Positions 1-5,147 of a DNA stretch of 6,347 nucleotides are shown here, in pieces (the first letter of the stretch is position 1; every line of letters starts with the position of its first letter). This DNA is from Fimenecus sp051881395 (lineage in GTDB: Bacteria; Bacillota; Clostridia; Oscillospirales; Acutalibacteraceae), in assembly GCA_051881395.1 (NCBI GenBank), contig JBJEPU010000179.1, positions 1-6,347 of the forward strand, read 5' to 3'. Under the pieces are notes generated by a model. It searched no databases and was not told where the DNA came from. It saw nothing but the letters and a program-made list of their open reading frames with translations. The position numbers were made by a program, and so were the translations under genes.

Positions 1-211
1 GCTCGAGCTGGTTGCCGGTCAAAACGACTTTTGCCGCATTGATGAGGATAACATTGTCGCCGCAGTCTGCATGCGGTGCAAAGGTCGGCTTGTGCTTGCC
101 GCGAAGAAGCGTAGCAGCCTCAGCCGCAACTTCACCGAGCGTTCTGCCGTCTGCATCAAGCACATACCATGCGCGGCTGATGTCGCCCGCTTTAGGCATA
201 TAAGTTGACAT
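1..211 (-). CDS. rplM: 50S ribosomal protein L13, N-terminal half (cut by the window edge)
   Basis: Reading the minus strand from 211 gives 70 codons that match the start of ribosomal protein L13, an early-assembling protein of the large ribosomal subunit that binds 23S rRNA. Recognisable family motifs are WYVLDADGRTLG near residues 15-26, LRGKHKPTFAPH near 38-49 and INAAKVVLTGN near 58-68. The full protein is usually about 145 residues, so roughly half is visible and there is no stop in view. Three in-frame ATGs lie close together at 217-215, 211-209 and 199-197. I chose 211 because GGAGGT at 219-224 sits 7 bases upstream of it but only 1 base from the first. Slightly unusual residues are Glu where most L13 proteins have Arg after the LG of the TLGR motif, and APHADCGD instead of TPHVDTGD. 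In most bacteria rpsI (S9) follows; that part is outside the window. Confidence 0.95.
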   Translation of the reverse strand, partial: MSTYMPKAGDISRAWYVLDADGRTLGEVAAEAATLLRGKHKPTFAPHADCGDNVILINAAKVVLTGNQLE

Positions 212-218
212 AAACATA

Positions 219-224
219 ACCTCC
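219..224 (-). promoter_or_regulatory. Ribosome binding site that fixes the rplM start
   Basis: The minus strand reads GGAGGT here. The spacing is 7 bases to the ATG at 211-209 and only 1 base to the ATG at 217-215, so the downstream ATG is the workable start. Confidence 0.8.
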
Positions 225-258
225 GTGTTCCATTTGTTTTATTCTTAAATGCTCGAAT

Positions 259-287
259 AGTTTACCACGAGAACACGAATTCGTCAA
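259..287 (-). promoter_or_regulatory. Promoter of rplM, sigma-70/SigA type
   Basis: On the minus strand there is a -35 box TTGACG (287-282), a 17-base spacer and a -10 box TAAACT (264-259). Transcription would start near 252, giving a leader of only about 40 bases before the L13 start. That leaves no room for a long structured L13 leader of the kind known in Bacillus, so feedback control by such a leader is not expected from this promoter. Confidence 0.75.
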
Positions 288-345
288 CAATTTTTTTGAA
301 AATTTTAATGTGTAAAGGTATTTTCTCTCGTTTTCTCTGTTTTTC

Positions 346-396
346 TTGCGTTTTTATACTGTTTACTCAAACATTATTTTTGCGTTTTCTGTTTAC
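346..396 (+). repeat. Imperfect direct repeat upstream of ttcA
   Basis: The block TTGCGTTTT...CTGTTTAC occurs twice, at 346-366 (with a 4-base TATA insertion) and at 380-396. The second copy runs into the proposed -35 box of ttcA. Just before it, 321-350 is a T-rich tract that reads as three loosely repeated 10-base units (TTTTCTCTCG, TTTTCTCTGT, TTTTCTTGCG). No function is evident: it could be a regulator site or low-complexity promoter DNA. Confidence 0.4.
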
Positions 397-420
397 GAAA
401 TCGCTATTTTACGGTAAAAT
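392..420 (+). promoter_or_regulatory. Likely promoter of ttcA
   Basis: A -35 box TTTACG (392-397), a 17-base spacer and a -10 box TAAAAT (415-420) are correctly spaced. Transcription would start near 427, leaving a very short leader that contains little beyond the ribosome binding site GGAGGT at 433-438. The -35 matches consensus at 4 of 6 positions, so this is a moderate call. It is divergent from the rplM promoter. Confidence 0.55.
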
Positions 421-444
421 AAGGACAAATTCGGAGGTTTTTCT

Positions 445-1155
445 ATGAAACGGATACTGAGCCTTTGCCGCGCCGCGGTAGATAAATATAATATGATAGA
501 AGAAGGCGACCGCATTGCCGTCGGGGTTTCCGGCGGGAAAGACTCGCTTGTGCTTTTATATGCGCTTTCGCGCTTGCGGGCGTTTTACCCCAAACATTTT
601 GAAGTGGTGGCGATTACGCTCGATTATCAGTTTGGCGGCGTACCCGGGGACTTTTCGGAAGTGGAAACACTTTGCAAAGACCTACAAGTCGAATACATTG
701 TAAAACCCACCAATTTGTGGGAAGTTATTTTTGTCACGCGGCAGGAGAAAAATCCGTGCAGCCTGTGCGCCAAAATGCGCCGCGGCATTTTACATGATAC
801 TGCAAAAGCCAACGGCTGTAATAAGGTAGCGTTAGGACATCATTTAGACGACGCGGCGGAAACCTTTATGATAAATCTACTGCGCGGCGGGCAAATCGGT
901 TGCTTTTCCCCCGTTTCCTATCTATCGAATAAAGATTTGTACCTGATTCGCCCATTGGTATTTGCGATGGAAAAAGAGGTTTCTGCGGCGGCACGGCGGC
1001 TGAACTTACCCGTTGTGAAAAGCAAATGCCCTGCCGATAAGGTGACCGAACGTCAAACCGTAAAAGAATTACTGCAAGTATTGGAAAAAGACTACCCGGC
1101 ACTCCGTAAAAAAATCGTCGGGGCATTGGAACGCGGTGAAATCGACGGGTGGTAA
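445..1155 (+). CDS. ttcA: TtcA-family tRNA 2-thiocytidine synthetase (PP-loop ATPase, Fe-S)
   Basis: This 236-residue protein belongs to the PP-loop ATPases that activate a tRNA base by adenylation before sulfur insertion; TtcA makes 2-thiocytidine at tRNA position 32. The PP-loop SGGKDS is at residues 29-34. CSLCAKMRRG at 105-114 gives two cysteines (Cys105, Cys108), and Cys195 in KSKCPADK gives the third, matching the three-cysteine [4Fe-4S] ligand pattern known for TtcA. GHHLDDAAETFMINLLRGG at 131-149 is a family hallmark. The ATG follows GGAGGT (433-438) by 6 bases. It is shorter than the Escherichia coli enzyme (about 310 residues), as is common for Firmicute members, which may thiolate a different position or tRNA. 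It is a single-gene unit, divergent from rplM, and ends in an AT-rich region with a good terminator (1346-1383). The family is certain; the exact modified base is inferred. Confidence 0.85.
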   Translation: MKRILSLCRAAVDKYNMIEEGDRIAVGVSGGKDSLVLLYALSRLRAFYPKHFEVVAITLDYQFGGVPGDFSEVETLCKDLQVEYIVKPTNLWEVIFVTRQEKNPCSLCAKMRRGILHDTAKANGCNKVALGHHLDDAAETFMINLLRGGQIGCFSPVSYLSNKDLYLIRPLVFAMEKEVSAAARRLNLPVVKSKCPADKVTERQTVKELLQVLEKDYPALRKKIVGALERGEIDGW

Positions 1156-1159
1156 ACCG

Positions 1160-1195
1160 TTTTTTGCAGGATTTTTCAGGAAAAACTGCAAAAAA
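1160..1195. repeat. Hairpin just after ttcA
   Basis: Arms TTTTTTGCAG (1160-1169) and CTGCAAAAAA (1186-1195) are perfect inverted repeats. A second, inner pairing TTTTT (1172-1176) with AAAAA (1181-1185) leaves a CAGG loop, offset by a 2-base bulge. It starts 4 bases after the ttcA stop codon. On either strand the stem is not followed by a T tract, so it is a poor intrinsic terminator. It may protect the 3' end of the mRNA or be incidental in AT-rich DNA. Confidence 0.4.
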
Positions 1196-1269
1196 AATTC
1201 AAAAATATGCAAAAATGATAGACAAATATTCACTATTTTTCAAATTTAGAAATTTAATTTTCAACGATT

Positions 1270-1323
1270 AAAATGTTCAAAACTCTGTTCATAATGTTAA
1301 AAACTTTGATTTTTGAACATTTT
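1270..1323. terminator. Possible bidirectional terminator between convergent genes
   Basis: A 13-base perfect inverted repeat pairs AAAATGTTCAAAA (1270-1282) with TTTTGAACATTTT (1311-1323). It has an A tract on the left and T tract on the right, so each strand would end in a U run. The loop is long (28 bases) and the stem is A/T-rich, so it would be weak. It lies between ttcA and the convergent fucosidase gene, where a two-way terminator is expected, and it is the only visible candidate to stop transcription leaving the fucosidase gene. Confidence 0.45.
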
Positions 1324-1345
1324 TGGCTCCGAAAAAGTCGAAATC

Positions 1346-1383
1346 CTTGTAAAGCTAACCACTTTACAAGAATTTTTCTTTTT
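1346..1383 (+). terminator. Rho-independent terminator downstream of ttcA
   Basis: A 9-bp perfect stem, CTTGTAAAG (1346-1354) with CTTTACAAG (1362-1370), has a 7-base loop and is followed by AATTTTTCTTTTT (1371-1383). This is the best plus-strand terminator after ttcA, about 190 bases downstream of its stop. Its arm sequences recur in the next feature. Confidence 0.6.
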
Positions 1384-1426
1384 GACAAGCATATACCTTT
1401 ACATGTAAAGTGCTTTGCAAGTCAAA
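1381..1426. repeat. Nested palindromic element with CTTTACA/TGTAAAG half-sites
   Basis: The outer stem TTTGAC (1381-1386) pairs with GTCAAA (1421-1426), and AAGCA (1387-1391) with TGCTT (1411-1415). The interior holds a perfect 14-bp palindrome CTTTACATGTAAAG (1397-1410). The heptamer TGTAAAG or its complement CTTTACA occurs at 1348-1354, 1362-1368, 1397-1403 and 1404-1410, with a near copy CTTTGCA at 1413-1419. No T tract follows on either strand, so this is not a standard terminator. It may be a protein-binding site, part of a small RNA, or a decayed palindromic repeat. The remaining stretches of the 1156-1464 region contain no open frame or RNA gene that I can recognise. Confidence 0.5.
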
Positions 1427-1464
1427 CTGCATTTTCAGATGATTTTTGAATATAAAAAGCGTGA

Positions 1465-2904
1465 TTATAAAATCGCGTCTCGTTTATAAGCCGCCACATG
1501 CAATAAAGTTGCTTTGCCGCGGTGGGAACGGATGCGAATGCGAATTTTTCGCGTGGAATATGCTTTTTTCAGTCGGCAAATCCGCTTATACCCAATGATG
1601 GTATATTTTCCGACGCGTTTCCAACGGTTACTCCCCTTTTTCTGTATAAACAAATCAAATTCTTCAATTTGTTGTCCCGTGGCAATGTTTTCCTGCAAAA
1701 TAACGCTGTCAAAACTTGTTTCCTGCCCAAAGTCAATAATCAATTCCGGTTTTTCATCATCCAAAGCCGCCTGCCAAAAGTTTTCATCGTCGGACAATGC
1801 AAAAGCGGCACGGTGTTCATTGTCTACCTCGCTTGTTGAGGAAGCGCGCGCATTTTCCAGTAGATTTTCGGGGAATTCACGCTTTAACAGTCGCCCGAAC
1901 GAGTCCAAAACCATGGCGTCCTCCGCATGGATTTTGCCCGTTTTGTCGGGTGGGATATTCAAAAGCAACGAGGCGTTGCCGCCCACGGAATTCAAGTAAA
2001 TTTTATAGAGTTTATCAATGGATTTGACCTTGCCGTCCTCATTTTCATGGTAAAACCAACCGGGACGAATGGAAGTGTCCACTTCCGCCGGATACCAAAT
2101 CAAATCCGTTTCGCCTTTAATTGCCTTGCGCGAGCCTAAATCCAGCGTCATCGCGTTGTGCTTTTTGGCGAAGTTTTTATCATCGGTTTTCTGCGATTTT
2201 TCCGCAATAAATTCATTGACGGAAAGCCAAGACGGCACCACGCTCCACTCGGACTTGCGGCATACGCCTGCCTCGTTGCCAATCCAGCGCACATCAGGAC
2301 CGCTGATACAGATTGCGGCATTGGGCTGTAATTCCCGCATCACAGCGTAAAAGCCCTGCCAATCATATTTCTGCACTTTCCCGTTTTTGCCTTCTCCGCA
2401 AGCGCCGTCCAACCAAACGCAAAACAGTTCGCCGTACTCCGTCAGTAATTCACGCAGTTGATTTTTGTAATAGGTATTGTACGGCTCACCCTGCCCATAG
2501 GTTTGCTCGTGTCTGTCCCACGGGGAAAGATAAATGCCGAATTTCAGTCCGTTACGCTTGCAGGCGTCTGCGACTTCCCGCACAACATCACCCTGCCCGT
2601 CACGAAACGGGCTGTTTTTTACGGAATACTCGGTATATTTGCTCGGCCAAAGGCAAAAGCCATCGTGATGCTTACAGGTTAAAATCAGTCCGCGCATTCC
2701 TGCGGATTTTACAACCTTTGCCCATTGGTCAGCGTCAAAATCTGTGGGGTTAAAAAGTGCCGGTGATGCCGTACCGTCGCCCCATTCTTTGCCTGTAAAG
2801 GTATTCATACCGAAATGGCAAAAGGCGTAAAACTCCATTTTTTGCCACGCTAACTGCCGCGGTGAAGGCACAACCTTAACCGCAAGCTGTACGCTTTGTT
2901 CCAT
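1465..2904 (-). CDS. Alpha-L-fucosidase, GH29, with C-terminal discoidin-like domain; cytoplasmic
   Basis: This 479-residue enzyme is a retaining fucosidase of glycoside hydrolase family 29. The catalytic barrel covers about residues 10-340. Landmarks are FCHFGMNTF (28-36), CKHHDGFCLWPSKY (77-90), SPWDRH (127-132), VWLDGA (163-168) with the predicted nucleophile Asp166, IGNEAG (208-213) with the predicted acid/base Glu211, and SLLLNIPPDKTG (312-323). The 45-residue gap between Asp166 and Glu211 equals that between the catalytic pair (D172/E217) I recall for a Bifidobacterium GH29-B enzyme. This suggests subfamily B, which removes alpha-1,3/1,4-fucose from branched Lewis-type glycans. Residues about 346-479 look like an F5/8 type C (CBM32-like) domain. 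No signal peptide is present, so it should act on imported oligosaccharides. I start at 2904, where GAGGG lies 6 bases upstream; an in-frame ATG at 2961 falls in the -35 box. No transporter or sugar kinase is adjacent. The family is certain; linkage specificity is inference. Confidence 0.9.
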   Translation of the reverse strand: MEQSVQLAVKVVPSPRQLAWQKMEFYAFCHFGMNTFTGKEWGDGTASPALFNPTDFDADQWAKVVKSAGMRGLILTCKHHDGFCLWPSKYTEYSVKNSPFRDGQGDVVREVADACKRNGLKFGIYLSPWDRHEQTYGQGEPYNTYYKNQLRELLTEYGELFCVWLDGACGEGKNGKVQKYDWQGFYAVMRELQPNAAICISGPDVRWIGNEAGVCRKSEWSVVPSWLSVNEFIAEKSQKTDDKNFAKKHNAMTLDLGSRKAIKGETDLIWYPAEVDTSIRPGWFYHENEDGKVKSIDKLYKIYLNSVGGNASLLLNIPPDKTGKIHAEDAMVLDSFGRLLKREFPENLLENARASSTSEVDNEHRAAFALSDDENFWQAALDDEKPELIIDFGQETSFDSVILQENIATGQQIEEFDLFIQKKGSNRWKRVGKYTIIGYKRICRLKKAYSTRKIRIRIRSHRGKATLLHVAAYKRDAIL

Positions 2905-2910
2905 AGATTT

Positions 2911-2915
2911 CCCTC
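2911..2915 (-). promoter_or_regulatory. Ribosome binding site that fixes the fucosidase start
   Basis: The minus strand reads GAGGG, 6 bases upstream of the ATG at 2904-2902. With the promoter just behind it, this excludes the longer 498-residue reading. Confidence 0.7.
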
Positions 2916-2932
2916 GTTTATTGTTTTTATGT

Positions 2933-2961
2933 AGTATAGCACAGTTCGGCAAAAAATTCAA
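2933..2961 (-). promoter_or_regulatory. Promoter of the fucosidase gene, extended -10
   Basis: On the minus strand, TTGAAT (2961-2956), a 17-base spacer and TATACT (2938-2933) form a SigA promoter. TGC directly before the -10 box makes it an extended -10. Transcription would start near 2926, about 20 bases before the start codon. No clear operator palindrome overlaps it, and no regulator gene for sugar use is adjacent. Confidence 0.75.
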
Positions 2962-2980
2962 ATCATATACCTATTTTGTT

Positions 2981-3017
2981 TAAAAGCGGGAGCAGTCTTT
3001 TCAGACTGTTCCCGCTT
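2981..3017 (-). terminator. Terminator of the PadR/HAAS operon
   Basis: A long stem pairs 2984-2998 (AAGCGGGAGCAGTCT) with 3003-3017 (AGACTGTTCCCGCTT), 15 bp with one imperfect pair. On the minus strand the loop is GAAA, and the stem runs into TTTTA at 2985-2981. The odd pair is G:U if transcribed from the plus strand and A:C from the minus strand. It begins 16 bases after the membrane-protein stop codon and insulates the fucosidase promoter that follows at once. Confidence 0.8.
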
Positions 3018-3033
3018 GCTGATTTTTATACTT

Positions 3034-4326
3034 TCACGCTTCTGCTTCTTTTATAATAATCTCCACACAGTTGTATTGGTCAACAGCCGCGCAAACAGTG
3101 CCGACAGATGCCGTTTCCTGCCAATCGTCTTCGGTGATTGTGACAAAAGCAGACAAATTATTCTTATTTATATCGGCACCTCTGTCTTTTACAAAACCTA
3201 TATAAACATACTTTTTGTTCAGTTGACATTGAAGCGTTTCTTTTCTGACCGTGCATTCCATTAAATTACCACAAGGCACACTTACATCCTCCTGAAGAAC
3301 ACAGCGTACACCATCTTGAAAGTCGTCATAAATTATCGAACCGCTTTCACCGATATTATTCCAGAACAGTATGTAATCGCTCCAATCATAATCCGAATGA
3401 AATAACAGTACATCGTCCAAATTGATTTCGTCAAATGAGCAAGGTGTATTGCTTTGAACAATCATGATATAATCAAAATGCGGATTTACCTCATAATTCG
3501 TTAAAGATTCCACCGGATTCTTACCAAACACATGACTGATTAAACTTACCGGCACAGATATACAAACCACAATGGCAGAAAACCACAAAATACATTTTTG
3601 CAGAAAAGTAATTCTCCTACCCATTCTTTTATGAAACAAACCGTATTGCGGACTGCACAACTTGCATGCGCTTATGAATGACGCGAGCAGAACAAACAGA
3701 ATTATTCCGTAAAAAATCCAGGTGATATAGGTGAGCCACGGCGCAACCTTTATCCCTCCGACATTTGGAAAAGACGCTAAACCATGAAGATCACCAGTTA
3801 TCAAACAAAAGAATGCCAAAATAATTCGAGAACACAAATAATTGTCCTTATAATATATTGCAAACCTTGCATAACGGATGAATGTTAAAAAATAGGCAAA
3901 AATCGGCAAAATGCAAATGTATCGACTGTACCGATTTTTTCCATAATAGGACAGACCGATAAAACAGCATAATGTTAAAAATTCGGATATACCATACCCC
4001 ATTTTACCGTCACCGACAGTAAAGAAAGTAACAAGATTAAATAGAAAAACAACTGCGACCACCAAAAGAGTTGCAAAAACTGCGATTGAAACATTTACTG
4101 TCGGATAGATTTCGAAAAATGCAGATGAAACCGCTTCGGGGTCACCCATATGTTCCACGGCTTTTTGCGCCGCCGTTTCTTCATCATAACCGATTTCTTT
4201 GTAATACTGTATACGGTCGGCGATATGCGATTCTAATTCCGTCGACACTTCAATTTTCGCATTTACATTTTTTATTTTTGACACGGCTTTGACGACATAT
4301 TCGTCCTTATTCATATTGTCACACAT
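3034..4326 (-). CDS. HAAS-domain multi-pass membrane protein paired with PadR; function unknown
   Basis: The 430-residue protein begins with a HAAS-like cytoplasmic domain at about residues 6-75. Its recognisable core is ELESHIADRIQYYKE (30-44), then a GYDEETAAQKAVEHMGDPE stretch (46-64). HAAS (formerly DUF1700) domains are typically encoded beside PadR regulators. Hydrophobic segments lie near 79-102, 111-127, 134-152, 166-178 (weak), 198-219 and 243-265. A soluble C-terminal region of about 165 residues follows, with seven cysteines (296, 342, 352, 358, 367, 412, 420) that I could not assign to a family. Positive charges at 130-135 and 222-238 place those loops inside, which favours five real spans and an extracytoplasmic C-terminus; six spans would put it inside. 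Its ATG overlaps the PadR stop by 8 bp, and AAAGG (4336-4340) lies 9 bases upstream. Met5 (4314) is an alternative start. The gene is AT-rich compared with its neighbours. Its role could be envelope-stress sensing or control of PadR; this is not shown. Confidence 0.75.
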   Translation of the reverse strand: MCDNMNKDEYVVKAVSKIKNVNAKIEVSTELESHIADRIQYYKEIGYDEETAAQKAVEHMGDPEAVSSAFFEIYPTVNVSIAVFATLLVVAVVFLFNLVTFFTVGDGKMGYGISEFLTLCCFIGLSYYGKNRYSRYICILPIFAYFLTFIRYARFAIYYKDNYLCSRIILAFFCLITGDLHGLASFPNVGGIKVAPWLTYITWIFYGIILFVLLASFISACKLCSPQYGLFHKRMGRRITFLQKCILWFSAIVVCISVPVSLISHVFGKNPVESLTNYEVNPHFDYIMIVQSNTPCSFDEINLDDVLLFHSDYDWSDYILFWNNIGESGSIIYDDFQDGVRCVLQEDVSVPCGNLMECTVRKETLQCQLNKKYVYIGFVKDRGADINKNNLSAFVTITEDDWQETASVGTVCAAVDQYNCVEIIIKEAEA

Positions 4327-4645
4327 AATTCAGTACCTTTGCGACGGATTTAGAAAATGACTCCCATTCTTTTTTCTCTTTTTCCAACTCCCGAAGCCCT
4401 TTGCGGGTAATGTGATAATACTTTCTGTTCCTACCGTCAAATTCTTGCCAATAGGACTCCAAATACCCATCTTTTTCCAGTGCATGCAAAATCGGATACA
4501 GCGTCCCCTCTGTCATTTCAAACGCATTTTCGCTTGCAATTTCAAGTTCACGAATAATACGATAGCCGTAGAGGTCATTACGCTTTAAAATGCTCAAAAT
4601 TAAAAGTGAAGTGCTTCCCTTTACCAATTCTTTACTGTATTTCAT
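4319..4645 (-). CDS. PadR-family transcriptional regulator, small type
   Basis: A 108-residue winged-helix repressor. The PadR core is LYGYRIIREL at residues 25-34, then EGTLYPILHALEKDGYL at 46-62 (recognition-helix region) and the wing with GRNRKYYHIT at 71-80. The C-terminal helix (81-103) is charged and suits dimerisation. The protein is short, like the PadR-s1 subgroup (LmrR-like), which often represses itself and a neighbouring membrane-protein gene. I start at 4645: GAGGT at 4652-4656 is 6 bases upstream of this ATG, but directly abuts the earlier in-frame ATG at 4651. Its stop codon overlaps the start of the HAAS membrane-protein gene, so the two are co-translated. A perfect palindrome on its own promoter indicates autorepression. 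The ligand cannot be told from the sequence. Confidence 0.9.
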   Translation of the reverse strand: MKYSKELVKGSTSLLILSILKRNDLYGYRIIRELEIASENAFEMTEGTLYPILHALEKDGYLESYWQEFDGRNRKYYHITRKGLRELEKEKKEWESFSKSVAKVLNYV

Positions 4646-4651
4646 AAACAT

Positions 4652-4656
4652 ACCTC
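4652..4656 (-). promoter_or_regulatory. Ribosome binding site that fixes the padR start
   Basis: The minus strand reads GAGGT with no gap to the ATG at 4651-4649 but 6 bases to the ATG at 4645-4643, so the second ATG is the real start. Confidence 0.7.
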
Positions 4657-4660
4657 GCTT

Positions 4661-4680
4661 TACAATGTATATACATTGTA
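4661..4680. promoter_or_regulatory. Probable PadR operator: perfect 20-bp palindrome
   Basis: TACAATGTATATACATTGTA is identical on both strands. It covers the -10 box of the padR promoter (4680-4675) and the expected transcription start, and lies 15 bases upstream of the padR start codon. PadR-family dimers bind A/T-rich dyads of about this size, and the ATGT...ACAT core is common among them. A dimer bound here would block RNA polymerase, giving simple autorepression of the padR/HAAS operon. Binding by this PadR is inferred from position and symmetry. Confidence 0.8.
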
Positions 4681-4703
4681 TATCAAGGCATTAGATTTGT
4701 CAA
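4675..4703 (-). promoter_or_regulatory. Promoter of the padR/HAAS operon
   Basis: On the minus strand there is a perfect -35 TTGACA (4703-4698), a 17-base spacer and a -10 TACAAT (4680-4675, 5 of 6). This is a near-consensus, intrinsically strong promoter, which fits one held down by a repressor. Transcription should start near 4668, giving a leader of only about 23 bases. Confidence 0.85.
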
Positions 4704-4731
4704 GTAAAAAATATATATGCTTTTACACATA

Positions 4732-4770
4732 AAAAGACAGCCGAGCAAAACCATGCCCCGGCTGTCTTTT
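4732..4770 (-). terminator. Terminator of the flavoprotein/DUF1667 operon
   Basis: A 12-bp perfect stem pairs AAAAGACAGCCG (4732-4743) with CGGCTGTCTTTT (4759-4770) around a 15-base loop. On the minus strand the stem ends in a run of five Ts. It starts 13 bases after the DUF1667 stop codon. The flanks are also roughly symmetrical (ACAT at 4727-4730, ATGT at 4771-4774). Confidence 0.8.
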
Positions 4771-4783
4771 ATGTTTAAGTAGT

Positions 4784-5143
4784 TTAGACTTCGTTGGTTG
4801 CGACGATGTCTACACCGGTATTCAAGATATTTTTGAGTACCACATCCCCGATTTTAACGGGTGCTTTTACTGTGACCTTGTTGATTTCGGTCATACAGTC
4901 AAACAGCATTTCCTTCGGCACGGGAACGCTCGATTTCACGGGCACAACCGGCAGTCGCCCGCCCTCTACTTTGACGGTAGAAGTCAGCATTCGTTCGGGA
5001 TGCGTGCACTCCTGCCGCGCGTAACTATCACCGCGCTTACAGGTGTTGCCCGTTACGGAAGCCACCTGTCCGTTGTCGTCCAATTCCACGGTAATTGCGC
5101 AACCTATCGGGCAGGAAACGCAAATCAAATCTCTCTTTTCCAT
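4784..5143 (-). CDS. DUF1667 protein, probable Fe-S subunit of the adjacent flavoenzyme
   Basis: This 119-residue protein matches the DUF1667 family, whose genes commonly follow one or two FAD-dependent oxidoreductase genes in Clostridia, often near glycerol utilisation genes. Cys8, Cys11 and Cys15 (ICVSCPIGC), then Cys35 in GNTCKRGDSYA, form a CxxCxxxC...C pattern. It resembles the N-terminal [4Fe-4S] site of molybdopterin oxidoreductases and suggests one cluster; Cys46 in QECTHPERM is another candidate. There is no signal peptide or membrane segment, so it should be cytoplasmic. Start choice: ATG at 5143 has GGAGG (5153-5157) 9 bases upstream, within the last codons of the flavoprotein gene, whose stop is 4 bases away. 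A longer reading from 5170 would begin inside that gene and lacks such a site. An electron-transfer role is inferred from the cysteines and gene order. Confidence 0.85.
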   Translation of the reverse strand: MEKRDLICVSCPIGCAITVELDDNGQVASVTGNTCKRGDSYARQECTHPERMLTSTVKVEGGRLPVVPVKSSVPVPKEMLFDCMTEINKVTVKAPVKIGDVVLKNILNTGVDIVATNEV

Positions 5144-5147
5144 CGCG

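Noticed and set aside
12..203. Plus-strand open frame of 63 codons at the left edge
   Set aside because: It is antisense to the clear L13 coding sequence on the minus strand.
212..258. Ribosomal protein L13 autoregulatory leader
   Set aside because: The leader from the visible promoter is only about 40 bases and forms no obvious structure.
1382..1411. Promoter-like TTGACA with TAAAGT 18 bases further on, plus strand
   Set aside because: The -10 match is weak, the sequence lies inside a palindromic element, and no gene or recognisable RNA follows before the antisense end of the fucosidase gene.
1514..1999. Open frame of 161 codons on the plus strand, and several shorter ones across 1522-2753
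   Set aside because: They lie antisense to the fucosidase gene, which has clear family motifs, a promoter and a ribosome binding site; the plus-strand translations show no recognisable domain.
2905..2961. Extra 19 residues at the N-terminus of the fucosidase from an ATG at 2961
   Set aside because: This ATG lies within the -35 box of the promoter and upstream of the expected transcription start; GAGGG supports the ATG at 2904.
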